Shown: positions 45,001 to 57,461, counted from the stretch's first letter. The stretch is 60,000 bases of DNA from Hydractinia symbiolongicarpus (GCF_029227915.1 NC_079889.1:4032001-4092000), one strand, 5' to 3'. Program-made: numbers and translations. The notes: generated by a model from the letters alone, not told the origin.

Positions 45001-47435
45001 GGGTGAAATTAAAGCCATCTTCAATCAAATTTTTAAATTCTAACTTAGTATTTTATGAAAGGAAACTCTGAAAACGCTGCCGTGGAAAATGACCATGTTG
45101 AATGAGGGCCCTTGTCATTCCAGCTGCAAGCAGTAAAATTTGTAATGAAACTACTAATTTGTTGTTTTAAGCTACGGCAAGTCTCACCGGGATACATCCA
45201 TCTTTTTGCAGGACCTATTTCACGTAAAGGAAGGTAGTTGAGCCGATTATGGTTATCTTCTTATCGAAATAAAATCCATCCCAATGTTTCATAGCTATTG
45301 CACATTGATTAAAGAATACATTCCATATTTTAATTCCATGTTTATTCACTGCGACAATACGTTATTGTTTATAAAGAAATAGACAAAGTAAAAAAAAAAT
45401 GGGAGGGTTTAAAACAAATTTTTAATTTATCAGTTTAACAAACTCATCTCAAGATGTTGGATAAAACCCTTTAAATAATCATGTTGTCATAAATTTTTAT
45501 AGTCCCCCTTCTTTTTGTATTGTTGGTTGGAGACATACTAACTACATAGAAAATAGGCGAATATTGGAAATGTATATATTGCTTTTTTATTTGTATAAAT
45601 ATGTATGCATATTCCATATTTTGGAAATGTTTGCTTTAATACTTGATAAGAGCCATAATATATTTGTACGCAAAATAAAGAACTGGTTAAAAATTCTCAA
45701 AGCTGAAATACTTCATACTAGAACTTTGAAGCGTACGGGGGCTCGCAATTAAAATGGCGTTAGTCATATTTTACGATTTTTGCGATTTTTTAAATTTGTA
45801 TTTTGTTTTTTATAACACATGTATTTTTTAAAAAAATTTAACCATAAGTATTATTTTTAATTGATGAATAGAAACAAATAGCATACTAACATATAACAAA
45901 ACGAAATATATCACCCCCGGTTTTTAAGGACTTATTAATATCAAAGAAGCCGCCGCTACCATTTTCCGTGGCAGACAGGCAGATGTATACAGGTATTAAA
46001 ACATAGAACCTTTAAATTTACCCGCCGCAACAAAGTGGATAAAAATATATCGCATTTGATATTTGTGTTACGTAGCACGTCTCTCTAACTCAGCGAGGGG
46101 TCCGCGCAGAGACAGACTAAATGCGGCTATTATTAAGGAAGATTTAATTTATTAGTGTAAATCATGACAGAATGTCTGCAAGTCTTTCATCATATCAAAA
46201 ATTGGATTTTCCAACAAAAACAGGAACAAAATATTGTAAAATCGATTGAAATATTCTCTTGTATGAAGTCATTTACAATTCTCTGCATTAAGTTTAAATT
46301 CCTAAAAAAGTATAATTTGATTCGTCTAAAAAGAGACCACATATACCTTTGAGTTAGCACAATTTTTGCCCACTGATTTTAAAATATCCATTACCATTAC
46401 TTCCAACAGAGGGACTTAGTGAGATTATATATAAAGCTAAACAATTTCCAAGTAAACAAGTAACTAAAATTTTCTTTTTACCTTCATAATTGCGTTTTAA
46501 TTTGGGTACTACTATTAGATTCGCTTAAGTAAGACTTTTTTTACTGCAGTTTTTTAGCATACATAATGTTGAGTTCACTCTGTGCTGTTGATTAACCCTT
46601 AAAATACGAGTTCCGAAAATATACGGGCAAAGACGGCCACACTGTCGGGCATGGTGAACTCATGTAAACCAGGTTGTCCTTAAACGTTCCCCACGTTATA
46701 TTTTAGAAGGAGGATGAAATGGGCTACCCAACTGTACCAAATATAAACCGTCTAGGTCTTGATCGTGATCCTTAGCCACAAAATGCTACTCAGGTTTCGA
46801 GAAGCTGATTGTGTGTTGACTAAAAATGTTATTATTATATTACTGAAATTATTTACCGAGATCTTCAATTCCCATTTGTACTGCTATCAATGAGAGTCCT
46901 GTAAAGGGGGTCCTAGTGCATTTAAAGCTCCGATTTAAGCTACGAAAGTCGTGCAAGCACAGCAATCGCTCAACTAGACAATCGCCTAAGATATTCAATC
47001 CTACTCTCATTCTGAGTGCTGAGCGGAATGGATAGATTCACACTTTCAGAGTCTCTGACATGACTCGGCCGGGGTTTGATCCCAAGACCTCCCGCACTGG
47101 AAGGGAATGTTCTACCACAAGGCTACCAGTGTGTATTGCCGGTAAGTCTCGAAACAACAAAGAAACAGAGTATAACTAAACAAAAATTATTTACCTATTC
47201 GGTTATCGTGATTAACATCGAAGACTCTAAACACGTGCTCGGAGAATGTATTGCAGTCGCCTTTTTTGTAATAGTCGCGATATACTTTTGTGAATTGCTC
47301 CTTGGTCATATACCCTGTGGGATAATCTGTAATGAACTTCTCAAACAACAATTTCAACTCTTCACGTGTGAACACTGTTCGTTTCGTTAAATCTTCGATT
47401 TGTGTGGGTGCGAGTTTCGGATGATTTTGACCCAT
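42051..47435 (-). CDS. neuronal calcium sensor / hippocalcin-like EF-hand protein (183 aa)
   Basis: Two exons, 47,435-47,195 and 42,361-42,051, are joined by a GT-AG intron of about 4.8 kb that splits a codon (G|AT, Asp). The start MGQNHPKLAP fits an N-myristoylation signal (Gly2) as in recoverin, hippocalcin and NCS-1. EF1 is degenerate with a Cys/Pro-type loop (ITDYPTGYM), as in this family. EF2 (DVNHDNRIDFREF), EF3 (DVNGDGRVSIAE) and EF4 (DNNQDGTLTVDE) carry the acidic ligand positions for calcium. The length matches the family (about 190). The protein should bind calcium and shuttle to membranes to modulate channels, cyclases or receptors in excitable cells. The exact orthologue (hippocalcin, neurocalcin, VILIP, GCAP, KChIP) is not decided by eye. 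Confidence 0.92.
45930..46140 (-). mobile_element. degraded Helitron-like family copy
   Basis: It shares TTTAAATTTACCCGCCGCAACAAAG, GGATAAAAATATATCGCATT and a terminal CGGCTATTATTA with the copies at 36,312 and 53,918, but both ends are eroded. It lies inside the intron of the calcium-sensor gene. Confidence 0.45.
46828..47130 (-). mobile_element. tRNA-derived SINE in the calcium-sensor intron
   Basis: On the minus strand the head reads CTGGTAGCCTTGTGGTAGAAC (A-box-like), then GGGATCAAACCCC (B-box) about 40 nt later, followed by an unrelated body and an A/T-rich (AATAAT) tail at about 46,828. The head/body/tail layout and the imperfect cloverleaf distinguish it from a functional tRNA gene. 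It ends about 65 bp from the donor of exon 1. Confidence 0.6.
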
Positions 47436-49354
47436 GATTTGTAATTTCTTTTTCACTAAGTTTCTGTGTAGATGATTCAATTTTATAGAATTGGTAATAT
47501 TAAAGCATCTCACAGCGAATGAATTTGTGGGTATATACTAAATACAAATGTCTTTTGCTGGCTTTATGACGCGAATGATCGCTATCTCTCAATATGTTCT
47601 TTCTTTTTGCACACTTTAAATTTCATCAGTAAAATACGCTTTAATATAAAATGACCCAATCAGCGCGAATACAACAACAAAAACATTAACAAGAAGCTTT
47701 CAATTAACCTTATTTGATCTATTTGACGTTCGTATTTACTCTAAATAAAAATAAAATATTAATAGAAAGGGAACTAATTTATAATCAATCTACATGATCT
47801 AAAGAATGGTTTAATTTTTTTGGCTAGGAGTACACAGTTATTCTAACGTGCAGATCCAAAAGAAGGTCTTGATTCTAACTAGCTAACTTTACAAAGGTGT
47901 TTTGTAAATAATCGTCAAATCAAAAAAATATGCTAAGGTTAGGTAATCACATTATCAGCTTTTCCTAGAAGAAGGAAACATATACAACTTCCTTCTTCTT
48001 CGACTAACGCAATTCCAAAGATATGCCATGTGGTACTATATGAAGCTTCAAAGCCTGTTATTTTTGTACAATTAAATCACAAAACCCTTTAGAATTGACA
48101 TCTGGTATAGATTTCAACTTCCTTATTTTTTTACCAAGGCTTGACTCACAAATCAGGAAGCGTACGATAAACGCTAATCCAAAGTTACGAAGGAGGAGGG
48201 TTCAGTTCTATGACGTTTAAATATGTCATATTGTGTGGAACTTGGATGTTTTTGAAGAGTAAAAAGTATTTAAGCGAATTTGTCGATTACATTCTTCATA
48301 GGAGCGTATATCCGAGTGATTGCGGCTTTAGGGATTGAAAATACTCAAGTATTTTAAAGCTTAGGGTACGGGAAAAGGGGGTAAAATCGTGCACCGTTGG
48401 ATTTGTGAGTCATACTTTAACTTTCAAGGCAGTATTTTTATTCTGGAAAAACAATAAATTTATAGAAACGTAAATTCTATGCCATACAGTATGCTATAAG
48501 ATTTTTTGTTTAAATACAAATGCACAATACTAAGTCTGTCAACAAAAATATAAACTTTGCCTTTTACCTTCAGTCAAAAAATTTACAGATATTAAAACGT
48601 TGCCACAAAACTTCAACGCAAAACCAAAAATATACATATATAAAGACACAATTAAAATATCCTCGCCTTTAATACAACGCTCTTCAAAAGTCAAAATTCT
48701 TCTTCTTTTATTTAATTTCTTTTTCTTCTTGTAATACATTATTTATGCAGAAAAAGTATCTAGGATGGAGAGCAAACGCATCTGTATGAGTTGATAGATA
48801 GAAGTGTTTTTGTTCAAATCTTGCCTTTTGATTTTGTGTTTGCAATTTTTCAGAAGTCTGTAAATGATAAATTTTTAATACTAGGCGAACTTATGCAAAG
48901 AATAATATTCCTTTTTTTTCGCATCTATAAGTCTTTGTTCTTCTTTGTCGAGTTAACAGTTTTATTTGATTGGCTTTAATAAAAGATCAAAAAAATTAAT
49001 CGCTATTTTTATTTTTATTTGTTTTAATTTTATTTTTTATTCTAGTTATAAAAGTAATTTGAAATTTCACATGATCTTGTTATGTTATATTTTATTGTCC
49101 ACAATTAAAGAAAGCTGGAAAAATTTGCTATTTTTATAATATCTTTTTGGTTCTTAGTGTTGTGGCCAATGCTAAGACCTGTACAACCTTGCCCAATATG
49201 ACTGTAGACAAAACAGTAAATTTTGATGTTTATCCCACAAGTAATTATGTAGGTTTTTGCTAACATACGCATTTGAAACATTCCAAAGTTCACATTTCAA
49301 TACTCAAAGAGGAATTAGTACTCAGAATTATAGGTTAGATCGAACCCTTAAAAT

Positions 49355-49390
49355 GTGCTAACTGTTGCTGACGTCAGCAACAGTTAGCAC
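49355..49390. promoter_or_regulatory. 36-bp perfect palindrome centred on TGACGTCA
   Basis: GTGCTAACTGTTGCTGAC is followed immediately by its exact reverse complement. The centre GCTGACGTCAGC contains the full palindromic CRE (TGACGTCA) bound by CREB/ATF bZIP dimers. The total lack of mismatches argues for recent origin or selection. It could equally be the fused ends of a collapsed MITE. No gene starts nearby; the closest is the calcium sensor, about 1.9 kb away. Confidence 0.6.
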
Positions 49391-49834
49391 TTGCGTGCTA
49401 CGAAATGGATTATTTTGTAACGCACGCATGTCAAAGCATATATAGCAGTTTCAAACACTGTTTGCCTGGCCTAGACATGTGCGAATTAAATTGACTTAAA
49501 GCCATACTTGTATAGAAGAGCTGCCTAAATGTTCTAATGCTGTCCAGTATTTTAGTACTGATCATTGTAATATATACAGTAAAATTAAGCGTTTTGTACT
49601 ATTTATTTATAAAACTGGGAATGTTTATCGTATGAAATTTAAAATTGTCCATTTAGTTAATTAAACAATCTGGTTAAGTAAGTAGCCACAAAATCAACTT
49701 TCATTCTAAAAAGTTAGCATATAGATTGCAGAATGAAGTGAAACAAATTGATTTTATTTTTATCGCTACCTCTTTATGTGTTTTTAGGATTAGGATTGTA
49801 TTGTGTAAAACAAGTTAAAATAGTCTAATTTTGT

Positions 49835-50000
49835 GATATTGAAATAATTAGGTACAATGTTGAAATAATTAGGTACAATGTTGAAGTAATTATGTACATT
49901 GTTGAAATATTTTGTGTGATATTGAAATAATTAGGTACAATGTTGAAATAATTATGGATAATGTAAAATAATTATGCATCATATTGAAATAATTATGTAC
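49835..50000 (+). repeat. about 21-bp minisatellite
   Basis: The unit TGTTGAAATAATTAGGTACAA, with variants TATGTACA and GATATTGAAATAATTA, is repeated about seven to eight times with small length changes. Confidence 0.85.
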
Positions 50001-50565
50001 TTTCCTTTTTTTCATGTCAAGTGGATCGCATCACAATTCTAATCTTTTAACGTATAGCTAAAAACATTTAGTTTTAAGTGTTTTGGTATGTTAAACAGTT
50101 GTAATTTAAAACTAATCGTTGCCAATGTGTTTTCACTATCTAAAAAGTTATTTGATAGCCGCGACATATGCCCGTTTTTACTAGCACATATAATACTGCG
50201 TTTACACTTGAGCAAATTTATCCGGATGAATGAACTAATATACTTAAAATAGAAATGTTTATGGATTGCGTTTGCACACTAGATTTTGCAAATTTAAAAA
50301 TAAATAAAGAAGAGTAAAAGAAAAAACGAAAAAAATTCTGAGAATAATTTATGATAATTTAAAAACTAAGCAGAAGTCGTTCGGCTACTGAACAGGGAGA
50401 AACACGGGTACAACAAATACTTTCTAAACATTCTGCGACAGTTAAGAGTGTGTCTCCTCTCGTACACACACAGAAAACTGATAATACAGGTTACATCAGA
50501 TATATATTTTTTAAAATGAGATCAAAAATCATAAAGAATTAAAGTTGTAAAAAAGAAACAAAAGA

Positions 50566-50649
50566 CCTGCATTATAACCTGCATTATAACCTGCATTACA
50601 ACCTGCATTATAACCTGCATTATAACCGGCATTATAACTTGCATTATAA
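50566..50649 (+). repeat. 12-bp tandem repeat, 7 copies
   Basis: The unit CCTGCATTATAA is repeated seven times; units 3, 6 and 7 have single substitutions. No spacers are present, so it is not a CRISPR array. Confidence 0.95.
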
Positions 50650-50786
50650 CCTTATAAACATGGAAGCAAATCTCTATTCTAATACCTATTAAACTTATTT
50701 TATCAACATCCTATCCTTGGCAGAAAATAAACGAAGCCATAAGATAAAGACGTAAATGACGTGAGTATTGAATAGAGAATTTCAAT

Positions 50787-51043
50787 GGCGCGTGGCCTTG
50801 TGGTTATGGAGTTCGCTTCGTAATCACAAGGTCCGTGGTTCGGTCCACAGCGCGGGCATGTTTAGCAAGTGCCTTTGCCACAGCTACGGGTCAACCCATA
50901 CCATGTGAGGGAAATTGGGTAGGTATTGCCGGTGTATACTTAATGTATACATTCAGAACACAGGACCCACATTGATAACAGTGTTTCCAACACTGAAGTG
51001 GCTATCCTGTATAAATATTCGGAATAATAATAATAATAATGAT
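50787..51043 (+). mobile_element. tRNA-derived SINE, near full length
   Basis: The head GGCGCGTGGCCTTGTGGTTA contains an A-box (TGGCCTTGTGG). GTGGTTCGGTCCAC at about 50,833-50,846 is a B-box. The body includes GCCGGTGTATACTTAATG and ends CTGTATAAATATTCGG followed by (AATAAT)n up to 51,043, the typical LINE-recognised tail. It is flanked by A/T-rich DNA. Confidence 0.75.
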
Positions 51044-51314
51044 GAGATGTTGGAGACAAACTATCATACGTCATTTCATCCGCGTTTACGCAGTATGGTT
51101 CAGTATGGCATCATGTTTATATAAAACATGAACCATGTTTATATAAAACATGAACATGTTTTAGATGCAAATAACTATACATGTGTCAAGGCAACTGCAC
51201 TTCAGCATATTTTAAGGGTTATTTTTATATGCGCTCTTCAACGCAGAGGGTTACTTCATTGATGAAGAAGAACGTAGTGAATGTCAAAAATAGACGTCTT
51301 CGGAGAGTTTGAAA

Positions 51315-51465
51315 TCTATATTATAATACCCGTATACGTCTGGTCCGTCCGTCCGTTTGTCTGTCACGCAAAATGGTAGCTTAGCTGTGTAGGTAGCGAA
51401 ACGCACGCAGTGCGGTATAAAAAGGACGGGCGAGCGCTTGGATTTTTCCACGGGCTAACGACTAG
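51315..51465 (+). mobile_element. short non-autonomous Helitron-like element, 151 bp
   Basis: It begins TCTATATTATAATACCCGTA, contains CGTCTGGTCCGTCCGTCCG, and ends with an imperfect stem-loop (GGATTTTTCC core) followed by GCTAACGACTAG then host T. The layout 5'-TC ... hairpin-CTAG-3' inserted between A and T is the Helitron signature. Confidence 0.65.
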
Positions 51466-51753
51466 TATTTAAAAATATAGAAGCATTCAACAAGCTTTAA
51501 CTTGACTTCATATATGTGTTTTTCATTAAGCAGGCCCGGCGAAGCAATTGTGAAATTGGAGGGGGTAAATTATTTAGAATTAAAGGAGGCCCGACCATGG
51601 TTGGGGCTGACGGGCTAAGAAAATGTTTAAACTTTCGTCCCCCTAGATTGGCTAAAACATGCTTCAAATTCCGAAATACTGCACTCAAAAGCCTTCACAA
51701 AATGCAGGAGATTATATATAGAAATATAAAAACGCCATATTTTATGTAAGAAA

Positions 51754-51869
51754 TCTCTATTATAATACCCGTATACGTCTGTCCGTCTGTCACGCAAAAT
51801 AGTAGCTTAGCTGCGCAAGTATAAAAAGGACGAGCGAACCCGTGGATTTTTCCACGGGCTAACGACTAG
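51754..51869 (+). mobile_element. short non-autonomous Helitron-like element, 116 bp
   Basis: This is the cleanest copy. It starts TCTCTATTATAATACCCG after host A and ends with a perfect hairpin CCCGTGGA-TTTT-TCCACGGG (51,839-51,858), then CTAACGACTAG, followed by host T. No target duplication is visible, as expected for rolling-circle elements. Confidence 0.7.
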
Positions 51870-53917
51870 TATTTTCGAGATAAGCAATTGTAACATCAAA
51901 GCAAAATAAAGATAATGCAAAGAAATGCTCCGAATACTCGTTTCTGTTGTCGTCCGGTTGAACAAATGCGTTAACAATTTTAAACAGGTCTAGTATGTCA
52001 TTTCATATCTTTTTGGAAATTGAGAATCGATATGGAGTTAAAAACGAGCTGGAGTTATTGTTGATCTCATACAGAGCATAGATATGTATTGATCAATTAA
52101 TAATTGATTAAAACACATGATAAATTTATTAAAAAAAAATCACTTCTTGGCAAAAAAGTGAAGGGGGCAAGTATAGGCAGCAACAGGCAAGCGGGCAGCA
52201 CCAGTTGGTGATATAACCAATAGACACTGAAAACAAAGGTAAAAATGAAAAAAGCTAACGTACGTTGACTTCTTCTGGCATGGATATGAAATATCCTCGC
52301 AGGGGGTCCTTGCCAATATTCATCCTAATCGCATTAGGATAGTGACGCGAAATTAGCGCGAAATTAGCGCGCAAAAAGTCGATGCGCAAAAATGAATCAT
52401 CTAATTTTATAAACTGGATTTCTCCCAGTTAAAAATGTGATACATAGTTGAAACAGATGAAAACGGATTAAACATTCTAGTTTTCAAAACATTACATTTT
52501 TGTTTGATTTATTCAAGTGTTTTTGATCGTAGTCAACTTTTGTGTTGTATGCGCCAACTTGATTTTTATTAAGCCAGATCTTCTGGATTGTGACTGCCTG
52601 TAGCGAGCATAGCGTACTTAATGAGAATGAACAGCCAAAGTATTTCTGGCGGTAACAGTAGGTACGCCTTTTGTTTTAACATAAACTCAAACGTTTAAAC
52701 CATATCGGTTCGATGTATTTCTGGTAATAGGATACATTAGGAACGAAAATTATCGGACGGAAAAACTTTCGGATTTTTTGTTGTCCGAAAATTTTGGTTT
52801 TCCTAATTTTTTTTTTAAAAAAGGACCAGTGCATAGAAATCGTATATAGGGTAATCATAAAATCAATAAAAACTGCACTTTTTGAACTTTTTATTTTTGT
52901 TATTTTCACATTTGGCTGAGGCTCTATCCATAAAGTTGGATCCTGAAGACCCTTTCTTAGATCTTCATTGAATACACTATAAATGCTTCTAGCCTTCTTT
53001 TTGTGTCATTTTCCGTAATCATTACTTTTAAAATTTGGTTAAAACTCGTTCTAAAGACATACACACACATTCTTTCGCTTTATAAATCTTGTCCGAAAAA
53101 TTTTCCGCTGAAATAAAAAATAATGTATAACACAATCACTCATCAATTTTGTTGTCATAAAATTGTGGGTAAGAAAACCCTAGGTAAGTGTTTTATGAAT
53201 CAATAAACTTCAGATTTTAGCCAAAGTTTATATTGCAGTTAAAGGTGTAGCTACCTAAATGTATTTAGAATAAGAAAGATTATTTGAAAACTTTGTTGAA
53301 GCCAACCGATATTTAGCTACCTTGACTATTTAACTAGAGGTAGCTAATAGCTAGCTAGGAAGCAACAATTCCTGTTGTTGTTTTCTAAAAAATCTGATTA
53401 GTGAATATAACAAAAAAATAACAGTACAAAACACTACCAAGGTAAATAAATAAACTTAGATATAGCAATAAGTAGAGCTGGATAGGTATCTGGCTTTAGG
53501 ATGCTCCCTCCTCAAAATCTACGTTTTTAGCTAGCCAGAATCTAAAAATTGGTTTGTTTAAGATTTATATATGGCAGAAGAACGACGATATATTTATCTT
53601 AACATGCAGAAACTTATAAAGAATAAATATTACAAAAATAAAGTAAAAGGTCACCAAAAAATGACTTACCAACCTCAACACCACAGTTTTCAAGATGGCT
53701 GTAGTCGCGCTGGCTCAGATCATTTTATATTCCTTCGTCAGCATGTCAGAATAACGAAGAATTTGCTAACTGGCTATTTATAAAAATAGGGCCTTGTGAT
53801 TGGTCAACTACTGGCGAGCGGTAAAAAAACAATCCCGGTAAAAATTAAATTATGTGGGGATTTAAAATAAAGCTACGGCACAACCATTTAAACAGAATAC
53901 GGCTATTATTAAATTGA

Positions 53918-54051
53918 CTAGTCGTTAGACCGCGAAAATTCCACGCGAATTCGCCCGACTCAACAAGGTGGATAAAAATATATCGCATTTGCTTTTGAAC
54001 CTTAAAGACTTCGTGCGTGGTTACCATGACCCACGGTTATTATAATGGAGA
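53918..54051 (-). mobile_element. Helitron-like element, 134 bp, reverse copy
   Basis: Read on the minus strand it begins TCTCCATTATAATAACC and ends GTCTAACGACTAG. The terminal hairpin is decayed (CGCGAAAATTCCACGCG). The interior carries the ATAAAAATATATCGCATTTG word shared with 36,312 and 45,930. Confidence 0.6.
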
Positions 54052-54740
54052 CGGCACTAGTTGAAATCCCGTATCCCGTTGAAATTTTGTACTCCAGGCT
54101 TCCAATCTCCGCTTATCGTATTTTGGACCACTTTGTAGCACTTCGGCACTTATTTTGAACAGACAGACATAATAAGTGATCAGGAATACATAAACTGTTG
54201 TCATGGTCACTTATCGGTTAACAGATGGAAAAAAGAAATCTTCCAAATATTTATTTTTTGTTGGATAATCTGTGAAGGCGTAGGATGGATTTTTTTATCC
54301 TAAGTGTCGTCCAATGCAACAATCATTTGTGCTAAGTCTTGTGAAAATACGATGTCTATCGTATATAAGACATGCCTTCTATTACGTCAAGTCACTTCTG
54401 AGAGGGGGCTATAATGAGAAGGGGACTAGTATACAAGGGGTCTATTATTCTTAGAATGAGGTTTAGGAGGGGAAATAAAATAAAAATATAAGATATCACA
54501 AACTCTTTTTCCTTTTGCTGTCACTCTATATAATTTTTTTTACTCAGTATCAATGCTTGAGTCATTTTCTGAGTCTGTTAATTGTCAATTTCCCTGGCGC
54601 AGAGTTGTGAATGCCTGCGTCCTCAGTGAGTTTAAAAGGATTTCCAAGGTTCAGTTCTTATAGAATTTCTATTCTTGAGTTTCCCTGCACCCTGTTTGCA
54701 TGGTTGCCCGTCCTTGATGCAGTGGATTTGATGATTATCT

Positions 54741-55600
54741 GTGTCATCCACCGGTAGTGTCAGTGTAGAGTATTTAAAGGAATCTAAAGTGATTTGTTTT
54801 TCTAGACTTTTTCATGATAATAAAATCCATTTGAAAACTTTCTTCTTAAAGGCGGCGCAGTTTTTCCGTTTCGCTACGTTAGTACTCTTCATTAGGAAAC
54901 CGGTTGCCGTATTCTGCGGTACATTTAGCTTTAAAATCTTTGTTTCAACAAAGGTCTGACGCTTGTAAATATTTGTTACAACCACCGGAAATAACAACTT
55001 GTCTGATATAACATTGTCTACCATACGGCATTTAAAGGAATACCAAACCAATCGGATTCTAGACCCATCGAATAAAAGCAAACACTCCTAAAACATGTTC
55101 ACTTTTGGATGAGCTCCTTGTTCATCCAAACATTTTGAATCGATGCTATAAAACATTAATTCTTGAACTCTTGATGCAAAGCTTGAACTTCTTTTACATC
55201 ACTACGAAAGAAAAAGCACCAAAGGGCTTAAGCATAGTGCCATCACCTCTGACTGTTATTACACGGATCAAAGATCTTTTCATGTCCCGTATATTTTAGT
55301 AAAATTGTTTTTTTCCCTACTTGTTTAACCGTTTTCTCGGCAACCATATTAATCCAGACACTTGCTTCATCTACTGCAATTATATTGCCTGGAAAATATT
55401 GAAAGCGTTTATTTAAACGGTGAACCTGAAGGGTATACGATTTTAACCTGTCAATTAGGTGCGCAGTGTCATGCTGATCCACTGTTAGTTTTTGTCGCAG
55501 GGATAGTCAATTTGTCTTCATGAAGCTTTCAAACCATCCTCTGGAAGCAACAAAACCATTCCTTCTTTTCGTCATCGCCACAACTTTCATCATAAAACTT
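54741..55600 (-). pseudogene. pogo/Tigger-type DDE transposase remnant
   Basis: On the minus strand a CENP-B/Tc5-type HTH fragment (ASRGWFESFMK, about 55,550-55,518) is followed in a different frame by the N-terminal part of a DDE_1 domain. That part reads NIIAVDEASVWINM...VGKKTILLKYTGHEK (about 55,385-55,280), which includes the first catalytic Asp. Further pieces reading GDGTMLKPF and ECH-like KCRMVDNV follow in shifted frames to about 54,812. Several stops and frame changes make it a fossil. Its family matches the pogo-like MITEs at 37,370 and 38,337, which such a transposase may once have mobilised. Confidence 0.65.
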
Positions 55601-57461
55601 CTTTTTTTACACGTAGACGTTTAGATTTGATGGAGTATCCATTTCAAAACATTTTCATCTAATCCCTCCATTGCAAAGGACTTTTCTCCTCCTAAAATTA
55701 TTTATTACACTTGCCTTTGATGTGGCTACCAACGGCTTTTGTTATGCCATAGTGGTGATATATATCTTAATCGAACTGTCTCGACTTCTTTTTACTCCCT
55801 TCAAGGCCCACAAAGATACACGATTGAAAGCAAAAGTTACAGGAAAAAGAAAGCGAGAATAGGAATTGTTGTCCTGTGTTTGTACATTCTTACTGCCGGT
55901 ATTAGCAAGAAAGAAGCCAAGTTTTGAGAATTATGCAGAATGAAATAACGAAACTTAGAGAACGTTTTTTCATACTTTAAATTAACAATTAAAAAATACT
56001 ATTTTATCGGCCAAATGATTCTGTAATTTATCGTATTGTAAGTAGAATAGCGCTTCAAGTTGAATTGTATTTTCCTACTCCTATTCCTAAGTTAATGGCG
56101 GTGCAAATCAACGACTTAAATTATACCGTTTCTAATATAAGACGGGTCTAGTATTAATTTGGTCCAATCTTGACAAGGGTCTACATTTAGAAGAGTATTA
56201 TGCAACAGACCTCTATGAGGGGGCTACAATTACAAGTTGACCCATTATATCAGGGGGTCTCTTATGACAGGAAGCACGGCACTTCGTAACTTTTGGAAAA
56301 GTGCTTTTTTAGGCCTTTTTCCCCGTGGCCCCTATGGGGCCTGGCTGAATAGAATTTACATAGAGTTAACAAAGTCGTTGTCGAACTAATTCGAAAATAA
56401 TCAAGAAATACACACCTCTTGCAAAAACATTTGCAAGTATTCCAAAAATTCGAGGAAAAAAATAAATAACTTTCAATACATTTATATATTTCCAAAAACT
56501 TTCGATTTTTTAAAGTGAAAATGTATATATACAGAAATTTAAAAAGATTTTATAATTATTTATATATGTGAAAGTCATTATTAATAAACGAAGTAAATAA
56601 ATAAATTTCCATTCTAATATAATACAAACAAACGAGTTTAGCAATGGATAAAAAAACTATGTGCAAAAAATTCATATAAATGATTATTTTATGGTCTCGC
56701 TATGTGCGAAAAAAGTGTCCCCTACATAGCCTTGCCAGTGGGGTAGGCTATCAGGTGATCTTCGTGGTGACATTGACTGAGTTGCCTTATAAAATGGCTT
56801 GGTTTCCCTCACGCCAGTCATCTTTGAATAACCCCTCGAATTGCGACTTAGGCTTCAGTAACAAAAAGACTTTTTTACAAGTGGTTCTTGGTGAATAGTT
56901 TTTACTACTAAGTAAATCTTGCTTCTAATATAGCATTTTATTTGGCTATCTATAATATTTGCGGTACAAAAAAAGTAGCTTTTAAAACATACCTTTTCCC
57001 ACGTCAAAAAAGCAACAATAAATTTTATTTTCATTAAGTTCGTCAAGTCTTATCAAAAATTTATCATTCAGTGGATAGTCAGTTTTTACAAAAATTCCAA
57101 GAGATATGAGTTGTAACAGATATTAAATCATTTAGAGTGATTATTTGATTTGCTTCGAATCACAAGAATTTCAAATATATAGAAGATTGAATAACTGAGA
57201 GTCCACTGTTATTTTACTGTAGAGAATTATTTAATATCAATATAATTCCAGTAATTTGTTAAGCAATTGCCAGCAATTCCAAATGTTCTATACACTAAAA
57301 TAGATGCCCTTTGTTTTATTTTTAAGAAACATAAAAATGTAAAAAAAGAGCACCTGAGCTTCGATTGTGAATAAAAAATTAGTATATACAAAAGCAAAAA
57401 AGGTAAACAAGCATCTTAAACTAAATACGGAAAAAACTGATCCAAAAATCATTCCGATTCG
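55601..57461. other. intergenic, no gene seen
   Basis: Short frames at 55,671-55,927, 56,262-56,495 and 56,680-57,046 show no domains or splice partners. The segment from about 57,100 to 57,461 is very A+T rich and likely contains the 3' UTR of the SOX gene. Confidence 0.5.

Larger units (their letters stand above)
47436..50565. other. intergenic with repeats
   Basis: Upstream region of the calcium-sensor gene. No supported gene; frames at 48,539-48,979 and 49,105-49,293 have no recognisable content. The palindrome at 49,355 and the minisatellite at 49,835 are listed separately. Confidence 0.5.

Noticed and set aside
50566-50649. Possible CRISPR array
   Set aside because: The 12-bp units are directly tandem, without spacers, in an animal genome.
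50787-50860. Functional tRNA gene
   Set aside because: A- and B-boxes are present, but the cloverleaf is imperfect and a SINE body and A-rich tail follow.
54812-55081. Independent 89-codon gene
   Set aside because: It fits better as a frame-shifted C-terminal piece of the decayed pogo-type transposase.
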